Source: Pyrenula massariospora
Taxonomy: Eukaryota; Ascomycota; Eurotiomycetes; Pyrenulales; Pyrenulaceae
Assembly: GCA_021030905.1 (NCBI GenBank)
Contig: JAGFMI010000015.1
Location: 930,001-994,000, forward strand
Reading direction: 5' to 3'
DNA length: 64,000 nt
Shown here: positions 11,368 to 22,041 of the stretch, one piece after another
How positions within the stretch are numbered: position 1 is the stretch's first letter
How the letters are laid out: every line of letters begins with the position of its first letter
Notes under the pieces: model-generated
The model's input: the letters and a program-made list of their open reading frames with translations, nothing else
What the model was told of the DNA's origin: nothing
Databases searched by the model: none
Program-made: the position numbers and the translations under genes

Positions 11368-12261
11368 ATGAGACGGCCAAAGTCCAAAGTCATGCACAAT
11401 GTTGCAAAGTCAATATCAAGATGGTTTATTAGACACTCAAAATGGACTGATAGTGATACGAAACTACAAAATGGGTGGGTCACGAACGATCATAGCTTCG
11501 ACTCTCCATCATCGAGCCTCCAATACTCTGTTAGTAGACCCATACCTTCTCAAGGCACCTCGCGATCACCATCACCGCCGCCGCCCTTCGTGGCGACCCA
11601 GCGCCCAGCAGCAGTCCGCCGCACTTCGATGGGCCTCAGAATTATTCTTTGCCCATATAATCCCGATTGGGCTTGCGAATTCACTTCTATTGCCAACGAT
11701 CTGTTGGCGGACCTCGCTGACGAGCAAGCGCCGTACCTCCGAATTGAGCACATTGGGAGCACATCAATCCAAGACATGTCGGCAAAGCCAATCATTGATA
11801 TCGCTATTGTTGTGGACAAGATACGTCCCTTCATCGATCCTTCGGATCCCTCTACTTTCTACGTTGACAAGGTCCACTACGCCCTCGTCTGGGGAAAACG
11901 ACCTGGTGGGTATCACTACATTGGGGATGGCGGGATTAAAGGTCGCCCATCTTTCAAATTGTCCAGAGCTGATCTCCCCTGGAGACATGTCTTCTTGATA
12001 GAGGAAGGGAGTCTATTGGAGAGGAGCTACATGGACTTTAGAAGAGTGCTGAGAGATGACGCAAACGCGGATCTCAGAGTGGAATATGGCGAACTGAAGG
12101 AAGAGCTAGCAGGTCGGGAGTGGGAGGATGTGATGGAATACGCAGAGGCAAAGAATGAGGTAATTAGCAAGGTACTTAGACGGGCTGGATGGTCGGATGA
12201 GATGATCTGTGAAAAGGAAGCCCTAGTTAGTAGAGACTGGGATATAGAACTACCCTATTAG
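11368..12261 (+). CDS. GrpB-family nucleotidyltransferase-like protein
   Basis: Single open frame of 297 residues from the ATG at 11368; an in-frame ATG at 11629 (MGLRIILCPYNPDW) sits right before the conserved domain and could be the true start, because the first 87 residues are low-complexity Ser/Pro-rich. The domain shows RIEHIGSTSIQDMSAKPIID, which carries the G-S-T-S...K-P-I-I-D signature of the GrpB/DUF UPF0157 family (nucleotidyltransferase fold), then GGYHYIG and W-R-H-V-F-L, also typical. The family often sits with kinases such as dephospho-CoA kinase in bacteria, but its fungal substrate is unknown. No signal peptide is seen. It lies between the two metallopeptidase copies. Confidence 0.82.
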   Translation: MRRPKSKVMHNVAKSISRWFIRHSKWTDSDTKLQNGWVTNDHSFDSPSSSLQYSVSRPIPSQGTSRSPSPPPPFVATQRPAAVRRTSMGLRIILCPYNPDWACEFTSIANDLLADLADEQAPYLRIEHIGSTSIQDMSAKPIIDIAIVVDKIRPFIDPSDPSTFYVDKVHYALVWGKRPGGYHYIGDGGIKGRPSFKLSRADLPWRHVFLIEEGSLLERSYMDFRRVLRDDANADLRVEYGELKEELAGREWEDVMEYAEAKNEVISKVLRRAGWSDEMICEKEALVSRDWDIELPY

Positions 12262-12832
12262 CGCACCTTATTAGATGCTGCTGAAGCAGGCAGCCAAAAA
12301 TACACGAGATAGCGAGATGTACCCATAGATAGACAGACACTTCGACACAGCGTATCAGCGTTCCTCTGGTAAGGAAACCATTGATGCCTCCTAGCGATCG
12401 AGCGCTACCGCGCTGGCAGGAATTGTACTGTATGCTGTTGGTGAGCTCTCTGTGTGGGGTATGGATGAGTGGCTGCCCCCCAACTGTGGCTGCGTTGACC
12501 CCTAAAGGGTGCCGGATTTTGGCCGTGGTGCCCTTAAAGGTGCGACCATCTTCAATTGCGGCTGACCTTGCTGGGAACTCCACACGGCGCAAACACGGGG
12601 CAACGCCGAACGAGGTCTTATCGACGCCTTTTGCCTGCGGTCATTGAGTGTTTGCTATTCGCGACGATGGAGAAATGGTATTCGTTATGGATATCAATGC
12701 TGTGCACCATTGCATTTCCTTTTGTTGTCTTCCGATCGTCTCGCGGGTAATATTCGCAAGGTAAGCTCGCAAAAGCATACATTCACGATCGTCTTTCCTA
12801 TCCATTGAATACTTCGCCCTCGCTGAGCGTTC
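12262..12832. other. Intergenic region
   Basis: Holds the promoter of metallopeptidase copy 2. An 88-codon frame near 12381 has no family resemblance and was not called. Confidence 0.55.
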
Positions 12833-14132
12833 ATGAAGAAAGTTTTAGCCTTCGCCGCTTTAATACCACTAACTTCTGGATACTGGTACTGGATCGATCA
12901 AAGTTGTAAGGATGCTCCGAACAACTCGTTTCAGAGGGGTCTCCACGGGGCTCAAGATATGGCGAGAAGCGCCTTAAGAAGACTTCGTAATGAGAGCGAT
13001 ACATATCAAGCCGAGGTACCATTCCGAAATATCGTCAAAGCTAGTAGGTCTAATGACAAGAAGATATTCCAAACAATTTTCAAGACCAGTAGGTCTGAGA
13101 ATGCGCTGAACGCCGTCGGACTCGTCGAACGTATGCAACGCCTTTTTTTGGTCCAACTTTTGGCATTGTGCTGAACAGCTTTAAGGTATTCTCAGCAATC
13201 TTGTGGAGATGCAGCCAACATCTTTCCGTATTGCTGCAAATTTCCGTTACTACTGTGACAACGATCCTCAAGAGAAAGATGGAACATCAAGGTGGAAGAT
13301 CCGTCCAGATCCCTGGCGGTGGTTTCAGCCTGCAGGTTACATTCTGCAAAAGGATCGACCCAGAAAACCTCATACTGAGGACATTTACGAACCCTTTCAG
13401 GAATGGGAGGACCGTAGTAATGGTATTGTCATGGGCATAATGGAGGGCTGCCAGGAACCTAATGTCCAAGGTGTATCATATCCTATTCATGGATGGGCCG
13501 ACAGTCATGATCACTTAGGGACTTTACCAAGGGCTACAGTCACAGTGCGTGAAGTTTTTGCCTCAGATAATCCGCCTAATTCTCGTCACAGATTTGCGAT
13601 GCAGCGCTTGAGGGAAAAGTACACTCATTCGAGGATCTTCCTGAAAGTCGCACTTTAGCGTCTAATGTCGAGAATGGACGGGCAATTATCGATGAATTCC
13701 AAGCTATAACAGCATCTACTATTCTTCACGAGGTTTCCCACAGCCAATTTTGCCCAATGTGAAGGACTAAACTAATGGTCAACAGTTTTGCCATTTGCCC
13801 CCTTGGGAACGTAAGTCCTTTCAGGCATCATCGCGATTTAATCCCTAATTATTCTCACACTCGTCATACCCAAGATTCATACCTCTGCCAGCCTTGACTG
13901 ACACTTCATGTCTTCAGTCGACGATATTCCATCCCCCTTCCCTGACCCACAACATCAAATCTTTCTCGCTTACGGCTGGCACAATGTACAAGACATAAAA
14001 GGGACAGCAGATTCCATCCGCAATGCTGAAAACGTTTTGTATTTTGCTTTATTCGCTAAGCTCGCCGATCTCGGCATCCGCTTGGTTTCAAACCCCATAG
14101 GTCGGCGCAATGGGCGCATAGAACGCTCTTAA
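12833..14132 (+). CDS. Secreted Asp-zincin-like metallopeptidase, copy 2
   Basis: Five exons in phase: 12833-13130, 13186-13544, 13592-13732, 13786-13810, 13918-14132, giving 345 residues. It parallels copy 1 throughout: signal peptide (MKKVLAFAALIPLTSG), WIDQSCKDAPNNSFQRGLHG, FRYYCDNDPQEKDG, GCQEPNVQGVSYP, ICDAALEGKVHSFEDLP, STILHEFCHLPPWE and AENVLYFALFAKLAD. The intron and 25-nt microexon splitting HE/FCH are conserved. Differences are an extra RSNDKKIFQTIFKTSRSEN-like repeat in exon 1, absence of the copy 1 intron at the YV/YFA position, a shorter C-terminus, and Phe where copy 1 has the Asp that should be the third zinc ligand (IFLAYG versus GDRAYG). It may therefore bind zinc poorly or be inactive. 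The last intron (107 nt) is less certain. Confidence 0.7.
13786..13810 (+). other. 25-nt microexon of metallopeptidase copy 2
   Basis: Encodes FCHLPPWE plus one base between AACAG and GTAAGT. Length, phase and encoded motif match the microexon of copy 1. Confidence 0.75.
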
Positions 14133-14453
14133 CGACACGTCAATCACAGATTTGGGGCATAGGAGATAAGAATCAAAGCGACAAAGAGAAGGAGACGTTG
14201 CAGGAACTCCTTGAGTTTCTGAGGCGCTCATCTCTGGTTTCCAGTGTATGTGATCAATTTCGCCAGTTCATAGTGGCTTATGTCGCCATGTTTGGTGGTT
14301 CCTTCGGAGAGTCATCAGCAATCGATTCTTCTAAGCCCGCGTTTCCATCAACATGCATAATTTTGACGCCAAAATAAATCCAGAATGCTCCCGATCCAAT
14401 CAATAGCACATCCAAAACTCTCGTAACGGTCATAACTTCATCAAGCATTCATC
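14133..14453. other. Intergenic region
   Basis: Shared 3' flank of metallopeptidase copy 2 and the convergent P450 gene. I see no gene. Copy 1 has a further C-terminal exon; I could not find a convincing equivalent here. Confidence 0.5.
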
Positions 14454-16138
14454 CTATTCCCCATCCCCCCCATCACCCTCCCTCCTAACCAAAACCCTCA
14501 ACCCCTCACTCCCCTCCCTCTGCAACGGCACAAACATCTCCCTCACCATCCCCACATCCCCATACCCCGTCCGCCACAACCCCAACCTGCCCCCAAACCC
14601 CGCCACCACATTCCCCAGCACGATCTGCATCTCCGCCATCGCCAGGTTCTGGCCCGCGCACGCCCGCGTCCCGCGCCCAAACGGCGCCCACTGCCTCTCG
14701 AGCCTGCGCCGCTCCTCGGGGGTGCTGCTGCTGCCCTCGAGCCACCGCTCCGGCCGGAAGGCGAGCGGGTCGGGCCCGAAGACGGACGCGTCGTGGTGCA
14801 GGTCGGGGATCGACATGCTGATCACGGTCCCCGCGGGGAGGACGTGGTTGTTGTAGACGGTGGGTGCGGTCGGGTTGACGCGGCCCAGACGGCCGGACAC
14901 GGGGCACAGGATGCGCAGGCCTTCGGTGATGACGGCATTGAGGTAGGGGAGTTTTTCGAAGGCTTTGTAGCTCGTGATGTCCGCACCCGGTTCATCAAGG
15001 GGTTTGACCGTTGCGATCTCTTCGCGCAGGCGGGCGAGCTTGTCGCGGTGCGTGAGGAGGAAGTAGGTGATGAGCTGGAGGGTGGAGCCGGTGGTTTCGC
15101 CGCCCGCGGCGGTCAGGGCGGAGGCTTCGTGCGTCATGCGGAGCTCGCTCTTCTCGTGGGGCGGGAGCGCAGGGTTGAGGTACAGCTCGTTGAGGATTAA
15201 AGGCCATTTGCGCGCTTTCTCGTCAGGGGGGTTGCCCTGGGTCTTGGCGACAAGGGCGGCGTTACGCTTGAGGAGATCGACATGCGCGAGGAGCGCGTAC
15301 TGGTCTGGTGGGACGAGGTATTTGAGTACCGGTAGGGGGATAGCTTCCAGGATAGGCCAGATGATAGGAAAGTGGCGGTGCAGGAAGCCGAGTCGGAGAA
15401 TTTGGCGGACGCTGGCGTTGTAGACTTTCTCGAAGGCAGGGTTTTCGAGGTGCTGTGGGGCGGAAGGGAGAGAGTAGGCATTGATTACATCTGTGGAGAA
15501 AGATTCGTAGGCGTCGCCAAGGTGTACGGGTTTCTGCGTTGACTCGCATTGTTTGAGGCGGTTAAGCAGAGCCCGGGTGCGGTCGAAAAGCAGAGGCTCA
15601 ATGCGCGCGATGGCGCTAGGGGAGAAGGACTTGTTGATAGCGGAGCGGCGGAGGCGGTGGAGGTCATGTTTTATGGTACCAAAGGGTGCGAACTGTTGAT
15701 TTGCGAAGGAAGTGTAGACTGGGTCTTTATCGAGTTTGACATAGGCATTGTATTGTTTGTCGAAGAAGGAAGGATCTCGGACGTGGACTTCTCTGGGATT
15801 GATTCTGACGATTGGACCTGAAATAATAATGGGCCTCAGCTTATTGGCTAAGGTTTCCATGGATAGGACGAGAAATGTCGTCAGTGTAACTCACCGTATC
15901 TGTCATGAAGCTCTTGGATCTTGAACGAGAATTGACCTCCGCCATCCTTTATACAATCATAGTAAAACTCATACCATGAAGTCGCCCCTGCAAGCTTGGG
16001 ACCTGGAATCCTAGCTAGAGGGGAAAGGAACGCTCGAAAGGTCAACAACAGAACATAGGAAGTTATCAATATGAGTATAGCAATCACAACGGTTGTCAAG
16101 CTTGGGGCGGACACTTGGAACGCGGAAGTACTCGCCAT
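14454..16138 (-). CDS. Cytochrome P450 monooxygenase
   Basis: Two exons on the minus strand, 16138-15895 and 15817-14454, give 535 residues, normal for a fungal microsomal P450. An N-terminal membrane anchor (residues about 15-38) is followed by ARIPGPKLAG. The I-helix has AAGGETTG with the proton-relay Glu-Thr, the K-helix has EGLR (ExxR), FRPERWLEG is the PERF-type segment and FGRGTRACAGQNLA is the heme-binding loop with the axial Cys. All catalytic landmarks are present. The 77-nt intron lies right after HDRYG, a common place in fungal P450s. Substrate cannot be told. Genes for an MFS transporter and an NmrA-like protein follow on the same strand. Confidence 0.95.
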
Positions 16139-16894
16139 GGTAATCCCACCCGCTTGGAAACTGCTTCCTCTGGCGGGTTCCGCTGATCCCAGAAAGCATC
16201 AAGTATTAAAAGTGCGAGTGAAACAAGCGCATCGTCATCGCTTGCCCTGTCTCCCCGCGGACACCAAGCAGGCCTAGATATTGAGAATTTTGCCATCACG
16301 TAAAGGATTCGGACGATATCGTGCCCGCATAGCTCTATGATGATATGGGAAAGAATGGTCAATTGAACGTCTCCCATAGGCCAGTGCTACGCCATCAGAT
16401 TCATCAGCCTCCGCGCATGAAGACTGGAAAGCTAAGATCCAAAGGATCTGTGCCGCTGCTCTGGGCCCTACAGCTGCAATTGTTTGGGGAGTTCATGGAC
16501 ATCGCGCCCCGCCGTGACCACATCGATAGGCGGAATCCTTTAGTACATGCAGCTAATTTAGCAAGAAGCAACCAAACCCAGCCCGCAGATTTGCAGGACC
16601 TAGCCCTTGGGCAGGCTTTGCTGCTCCATACTGGGGCTCGCTGTCGTAAACTTCTCCGAGAGCGAGTCTCCGAGGGCGAGGATGTTGGTCTATGTTATTG
16701 CACGGTCTAGGTTTTTGAACCGACTTCGAGTGACAAGGGCAAAAGACTAAACAAATCCCGAGCATTGCGGCTATTGGTTGTGTCATGGTTGAGAGGATAA
16801 CATAACTAATGAACTGACCATCGGAAGCTAACCCTCCATGTTGACCACACTTCAAAACAGTTGAAAGGTCCGCTGTCCTGGCGTCACTAACGAC
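16139..16894. other. Intergenic region
   Basis: Holds the P450 promoter. Open frames on both strands here have no recognisable domains. Confidence 0.55.
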
Positions 16895-17968
16895 TTAGTT
16901 GTATCCACTCTCGGCTATCTTCTGAAACACCTCCATCCTGACCTTCTGCAGCTCTTGACGCGCTTCGTCCAACCCAGCCTTTGCCGTGTCTAGCTTGCCA
17001 GCCCAATCTTGTTCTCTCTGCTTCGCGGTCTCAAGCTGGTGTGCAAGATACTCCCTAGCAGCTAACATCTGCTGGTTTCCCTCTTCGATCTTCTGATGAA
17101 ACTTTAAGTCTCTGTAGAAGTTATCAAAGATCACGTTGCCCACTAAACTGCTTTCTTGAATGTCGATGGCTGCCAATGGTTGAATTTGAGGCTGGAGTCT
17201 GCTTGCCTGGTTGACGAGCATGTGTACGTTCGACATTCCGTACTCAGCTTTACCTAAAGCGCTTGACTCGGCTATATCAGTAAACAAACCGCCCACATGG
17301 CCCCCTACGTTCATCATGTCACGTTCTGAAGCGCGGAGAGCCTTCTTCATTTCGTCAAGGCATTCATTGATTCGGTCCATCGCTTCGGAGAGAATTGAGA
17401 CGACTTGTGCTTCATTTCTGGAGGCATACTCGGCTTGGTCGAAAGCTGCTTTGGCTTGGTGCATCTGTTCTTCACGCTCATCCTCACCGGGGAACTCCGG
17501 AGTTGGTCCCTCAAAGATGGAATTGTAGAGTGAATCGAGGCACTGTTGCAGTCGATCATGTTCGTTCTTGACAGCTTCCAGATCTGCTGTTTTCTTTCCA
17601 GCTTCATGCAGATTTTCGTTGAGCTTGGCCTTTTCTTGCCTGGCGCGATTCTCAGCAGTGAGGGCATCGAAATACTCTTTCTCCTCCTTGCTTGCCTTTG
17701 CTTGGAACACTTCTTTCTTTCCACCGATCTTGTAGGCAAATTTCTTCACGTGGCTGTCACGATACCTTTCATGGTCTTTGAGTTCTGCCTTGGTTCTCGA
17801 GGCAAGGTGATCTAGGCGCTTCTCGGCGTCTGATAGTTGTCGTGCCGTATCGTCAACATACGCCATGTGTTGCTTCAGTGCCGGCGTTGCGTAATCCGTT
17901 TCTGCGAGGCAATACAGCAGACTGGCATTTTGTGTCGCTGCCGACAGGACCTTCTCGTGTGTGGACAT
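16895..17968 (-). CDS. Coiled-coil protein of unknown function
   Basis: Single exon, 357 residues, ATG at 17968. Nearly the whole protein is charged and heptad-like, with long helical stretches around residues 45-170 and 270-350 (for example EKRLDHLASRTKAELKDHE and QLETAKQREQDWAGKL), and a Gly-rich centre (NVGGHVGGLFTDIAES). No signal peptide or membrane helix is seen. I recall similar single-domain coiled-coil proteins in other Pezizomycotina but cannot name a family. A BAR-like or cytoskeletal role would be a guess. Confidence 0.75.
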   Translation of the reverse strand: MSTHEKVLSAATQNASLLYCLAETDYATPALKQHMAYVDDTARQLSDAEKRLDHLASRTKAELKDHERYRDSHVKKFAYKIGGKKEVFQAKASKEEKEYFDALTAENRARQEKAKLNENLHEAGKKTADLEAVKNEHDRLQQCLDSLYNSIFEGPTPEFPGEDEREEQMHQAKAAFDQAEYASRNEAQVVSILSEAMDRINECLDEMKKALRASERDMMNVGGHVGGLFTDIAESSALGKAEYGMSNVHMLVNQASRLQPQIQPLAAIDIQESSLVGNVIFDNFYRDLKFHQKIEEGNQQMLAAREYLAHQLETAKQREQDWAGKLDTAKAGLDEARQELQKVRMEVFQKIAESGYN

Positions 17969-18815
17969 TTTCGAATGTGGAAATTAGATGATGCGAGCAC
18001 GGTGAGGGTGAATGGGAGGTATAGCGGAGTAGAAAGAGATCGCTGAGAATGTGGCGACAATTGTATTCGCGAAAATGGTATGACATCCGCCTTGATAACT
18101 TGGAGTTTCGCCGAGGGCTTATCCTGAAATAGCAGCCGAGGTCGGCCATTAGGCTTTCTATGATGGCGCAGCGTTTGATAACGTGAATACTGGTGACCGC
18201 TTTTAGGCAGCTTCCGTGCCTATCTGCTCTACCTCGGTAGGTACAGGTAAGTAAGGTACCTTTGACCGCAACTTTGCCGGTTGACTGTATTTAAGGTATT
18301 CTATTTTAGCCGGATACAGCAGTTTGTGCAAGAAAGAAAGAACCATCTAGGATGTGCGAAAAGGGAAAGAGCCATCCGGTGTGTGCAAAAGGGAAAGAGC
18401 CATGTCTAATGTATCTGAAAAGGAAAGAGCCATAACTTTGGGGACATTATTGCATTATCGTGGGAGCTTAAATAAGCCTCATTGTAAGGTTAATTAGTGC
18501 TCAAAACCGGCTTCAGTACGCTCGGGGAATTGCTCTCGTGGATCTTGCGAGAGCAATCCCTCAAGACAGCCAAGATCAAGACTTCATAAATCACGTGACA
18601 CACATATCCAACGTGAGCCCTCATCCGCTGTCAGCGTCCTTTCTTCTCCTGCTGCGCCGTAAAAGAGCATTACAAGAGCGTAGCACGACCATTGAGACCG
18701 AGCCAAGGATGAATGCGAAGCCTGTAACGAGCTGGACGCGCAAAAATTGCGGGCTGTTCGTCTGCTGCAATTTTAGAGCGATAGGCTCAGCAACTAGAGC
18801 AACGTCAGATTCATT
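17969..18815. other. Intergenic region with tandem repeat
   Basis: Contains TACCTCGG/GGTACC-type elements near 18230-18262 and four degenerate copies of a ~29-bp unit (listed separately). No gene is supportable. Confidence 0.6.
18322..18435 (+). repeat. Degenerate ~29-bp tandem repeat, four copies
   Basis: The core GAAAGAGCCAT recurs at 18336 (as GAAAGAACCAT), 18365, 18393 and 18423, each preceded by TGTGCAAAAGG-like sequence. Spacing is 29, 28 and 30 bp. It lies upstream of nothing coding on the plus strand and beyond the 3' end of the MFS gene. Confidence 0.8.
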
Positions 18816-20190
18816 TCAATGATCAGACCAAGCGACATTCTTACAAGCGGTAGGAATGCCAATTCCGGTCCAGATAATGGAAAGCGCGGCTGGCAGTGCC
18901 TCTATCCCTAGTATTTCGGTCAGGAGAGGGGCGATGACCTGTTTAGATTTCAGTCCAGTCCTAATGTCTTCAACTTGGGCTTCCACCGACCGTAAAGAAT
19001 GTGCCACACACAGTGCCTGCTAGAAATGAGAATGAGAGTATCGATGGATATGATTTAGCCCAAGGCCAGAAAAGGAGCGACAGTAGTCCACAAAGAAATG
19101 TTGCATAACCCGCCATGTTGACAACACCAATTCTGTCGCTAAGGAAGCCTACTATTGGGCGCCCAAAACCCATTCCCAGATTGACGAGCGCACCGGCCAT
19201 AGCTGCTTGTTTGATCCCCAGGCCAGCATCGATACTGCTGTCGGGTATAGAGAATAAGATAAAGGTGTAACCAAGGGTGCTGAGACATGACCAGCCAAGG
19301 ACTAGGAGGAATCGATAGTCCCTCAGGAGGCTCAAGTCGAAAGCCTGCTGGTTCGGAGAGATTTGTCTGTTTCTATCCCGTATCAACAATGCTGATAGCG
19401 AGGTCGTTGTAAGGACCGTAAGCGCAATGACGCGAAACGACCACCTTAGGCCGAGCCTATCGATCATTGCTTCAGCACCTAACGAATATGCCAGTCCCCC
19501 TAAGCCACTGCCAGAAGCTGCAATGCTTGTCGCGAAAGATCGCCGTTTATTGAACCATTGAGGCACTATCCCGACTGATCCGACGAAAAGGAAGCTACAC
19601 CCCCAGCCAAAGCAGAGGCCTTGTGTGAGACAGAGATGCCAGACTTTTGTGGCGAAGCTCGCAAGAATGAGTGAGATCGTCTCGAGGATCACTCCGATAG
19701 CTAGGGTAAATCTTGTCCCAAATCTTCGACCAACGTAGGTGACTAGAGGTGCGATAAAGGTAATCTGCGAGATAGAGAGGCCGCCGATGAAAGCGTACGT
19801 GATTTCTGAAGCGTCTGTAAAAAGGTTGGAATGAAGATAGTGAGCAAGATAAACGCCAAATGCCTGGTGAACCATTAGTCAGGAAGCAATACAGTCTCGA
19901 GCTTTTGATTGAACGGTTTTCCGATGGCTCGCGGTAGCATCCGAAATGCTGTGAGGACTTACTCCATTCACACCCCACGTGTTGGCAATAATCAACAGCA
20001 TGCAAGCAACACATACCCAGCCATATCCTCCATCAGGCTCCGTTGATAGACTCTGTGTAGCATCAGGTCGAGCATAGGATTCTTCCAACCGAGCCTTGAG
20101 TTGAGCATCGTCGACGTTGCTGCTAGTTATAGATACAAGGGAAACTTTGGTTCCCAGTCCCTTCTCATTGGTGTCAGCTTGCTCTACCAT
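18816..20190 (-). CDS. MFS transporter, monocarboxylate-transporter-like
   Basis: Three exons on the minus strand, 20190-19963, 19863-18991 and 18938-18816, give 407 residues. The cytosolic N-terminus (MVEQADTNEKGLG) leads to PDGGYGWVCVACMLLIIANTWG, the D-G-G-Y-G-W-V opening of the fungal MCT/MCH-like MFS family. About eleven to twelve hydrophobic helices follow, with YVGRRFGTR after TM3 and GRPIVGFLSDRIG as the family's loop motif. The last intron uses the donor GTCGGT. Transport of monocarboxylates or related small acids is a family inference only; many members are exporters linked to secondary metabolism. The longer open frame upstream of 20190 was not included because the family starts near this ATG. 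Confidence 0.85.
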
Positions 20191-20633
20191 GATTTGCAAG
20201 AACTTCCAACGATCTTTAAGTCGGCCAGACCATGTCACTGTCCAGGTGAAGCTGGATGCAAGGCCGAGTTGGATGGAGTAGCTGGTACATGAGCACAGGG
20301 AAGTCTGGGGGGCCGGGCGATTCCTTAGTGCCTTTCCACCTTGAATGCTCTTGATCTGAGATGCCAGGAACTGCACAGTGCGCCCAACAAAGTCACCGGG
20401 TCCACGTGGGCTAGAGCGCTTTACCGCGTGTAATGGTGGCCGGGAACGCGGGATATATCTTCCACATTCACCGTGCACATGGAATCAGGGGTAAGAAAGT
20501 AATAGCGGGCGCCACACCGCTTCCCGGTCATCTTGGCGAGCTCCGGTAGTAAATGATATTGCATTGATTTAGGTGTGTCTTTGAAAATTGATCACGGATT
20601 AGTACAGCTAGGAACAATGGAGAGCGGCATGAA
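20191..20633. other. Intergenic region
   Basis: 5' flank of the MFS gene; the minus frame stays open upstream to about 20478 but shows no family similarity. Confidence 0.5.
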
Positions 20634-21139
20634 CTAAGGAGAAGATGGTTGCTGCCATGCCGTGCTATGCATGAGGGAGTATATGGTAACGGCCATGAAG
20701 GCTGGCATAGATAATTTCACGAGCAGAAGCAATAAGCAAGTAAATAGAATTAAAGCCAAGTCAAAAAGAGCCCGCCGTGTGGTTCTTGCACCCATAGAAA
20801 ATTTGTGCATAAGAAGGGCTACTAAATAAAGTTGTTTCACCATAGACGCCACTTTCCCATCACGCTGGAGAGGTGGGATGCTGAACAACACGACAAAATA
20901 AGAAATACTTAGCGGCACAAGAATTGCATCAGGACCGAGCGACAGGCGTAGGCTGTCATAGGCCGCCTGACAGGTGAAGAAAGGTTCGTCAAAGAGCTGC
21001 ACGCATTGTACCTTAGCTGGACCTCTACTGTGCGGTGTGGATTAAGAAAGTGGCTGAGGATTGGGATGTGAAGGTGCAGGTTCGGATAACCTTCCCTTGC
21101 CAACGTACCTAACAAAGTCTTCTCGCGTGGTCGCCACAT
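20634..21139 (-). CDS. Possible small membrane protein (doubtful)
   Basis: Two minus-strand segments, 21139-21109 and 21022-20634, join in phase through a GTACGT...AGAG intron and would give 139 residues. Two hydrophobic stretches are seen (about residues 46-65, AILVPLSISYFVVLFSIPPL, and near 103-130, LFDLALILFTCLLLLLVKL). I do not recognise a family. The start ATG is uncertain and the first exon is very short, so this could be a fortuitous frame. Confidence 0.3.
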
Positions 21140-22041
21140 GTCCTCGAGGGTTTGCGGTTGTGCGTGGGCAAAGAAGTAGTGCTTTTCTAACACCTTTCAA
21201 ATGGTCCACATCGGCGGTGATTCCTCCTCATCTTCAAGAACCGCAATAACCTTAAAATTTTTCCCGCGGCTCAACCAGCCGACCTAGGCGAACAGCCGGT
21301 GCGGCCTTCGTCCGTGCACTCGCGAAATAAAATGATCATCCAGTAGCTCAACGCCACAGGGGAGACTGGGAATCTCAGTGAAGAACGTGCAAATGAGGTC
21401 GGTAAATTTAGAAAGTTGAAAAAAGTACCTTTCAACCTGTCATTGCAACTCTGCTTTCAATCCTCTTAACCTTGTGAAAGGCGACCTGAGCAGTTGACGC
21501 CGTCTCAATCAGGATGGTAGAGACTGGTTCTGCAGGATCGCGCACTGAACCTACCTGAGCCCACGTATGAAAAATGGAACATACTGATAGTGTGTTCTCA
21601 GGCATGGAAATTATAGCGCCCTGGGAAAGAAGAAAAAGAGAAATTTCATCCTCCGATCTTGGTGACAGATGCAGGTCCTCAAATCCGGCAACGTAGATGG
21701 CAGGCAACACAGACCGTCAAGAACCGTTCCTCAACTTGGGGATAGAGTGCTAGTTGGATTACTAGCCCGCGGCTGACTAGCGTCCTAACAAAGCTCTTAG
21801 GTGTGACAGCGCAAATCTATTAATGGCATGAGATTAAGGAGCAATGTGATGATAGATGATGAATATCCGAGACCGTGATAGCGACAGACATTATTCTACA
21901 TTTCGCGCTTTCTGGAGTCTTGTTATCTGATAGACTTGGTAGGCAAAGCCTGCAGCTCACGCCACAAGCCTCTCGACCTTTAAACTCGGGGTAGTGAATG
22001 CGTCATGCGGTCATTGACCATCGTAATTAAGGCCGACCACT
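21140..22041. other. Intergenic region
   Basis: No supportable gene. A 92-codon minus frame at 21432-21710 lacks an ATG start and any family resemblance. Confidence 0.5.

Noticed and set aside
14506-15207. Long Arg/Pro/Gly-rich frames inside the P450 gene
   Set aside because: Alternate frames of a GC-rich P450 coding exon with intact catalytic motifs.
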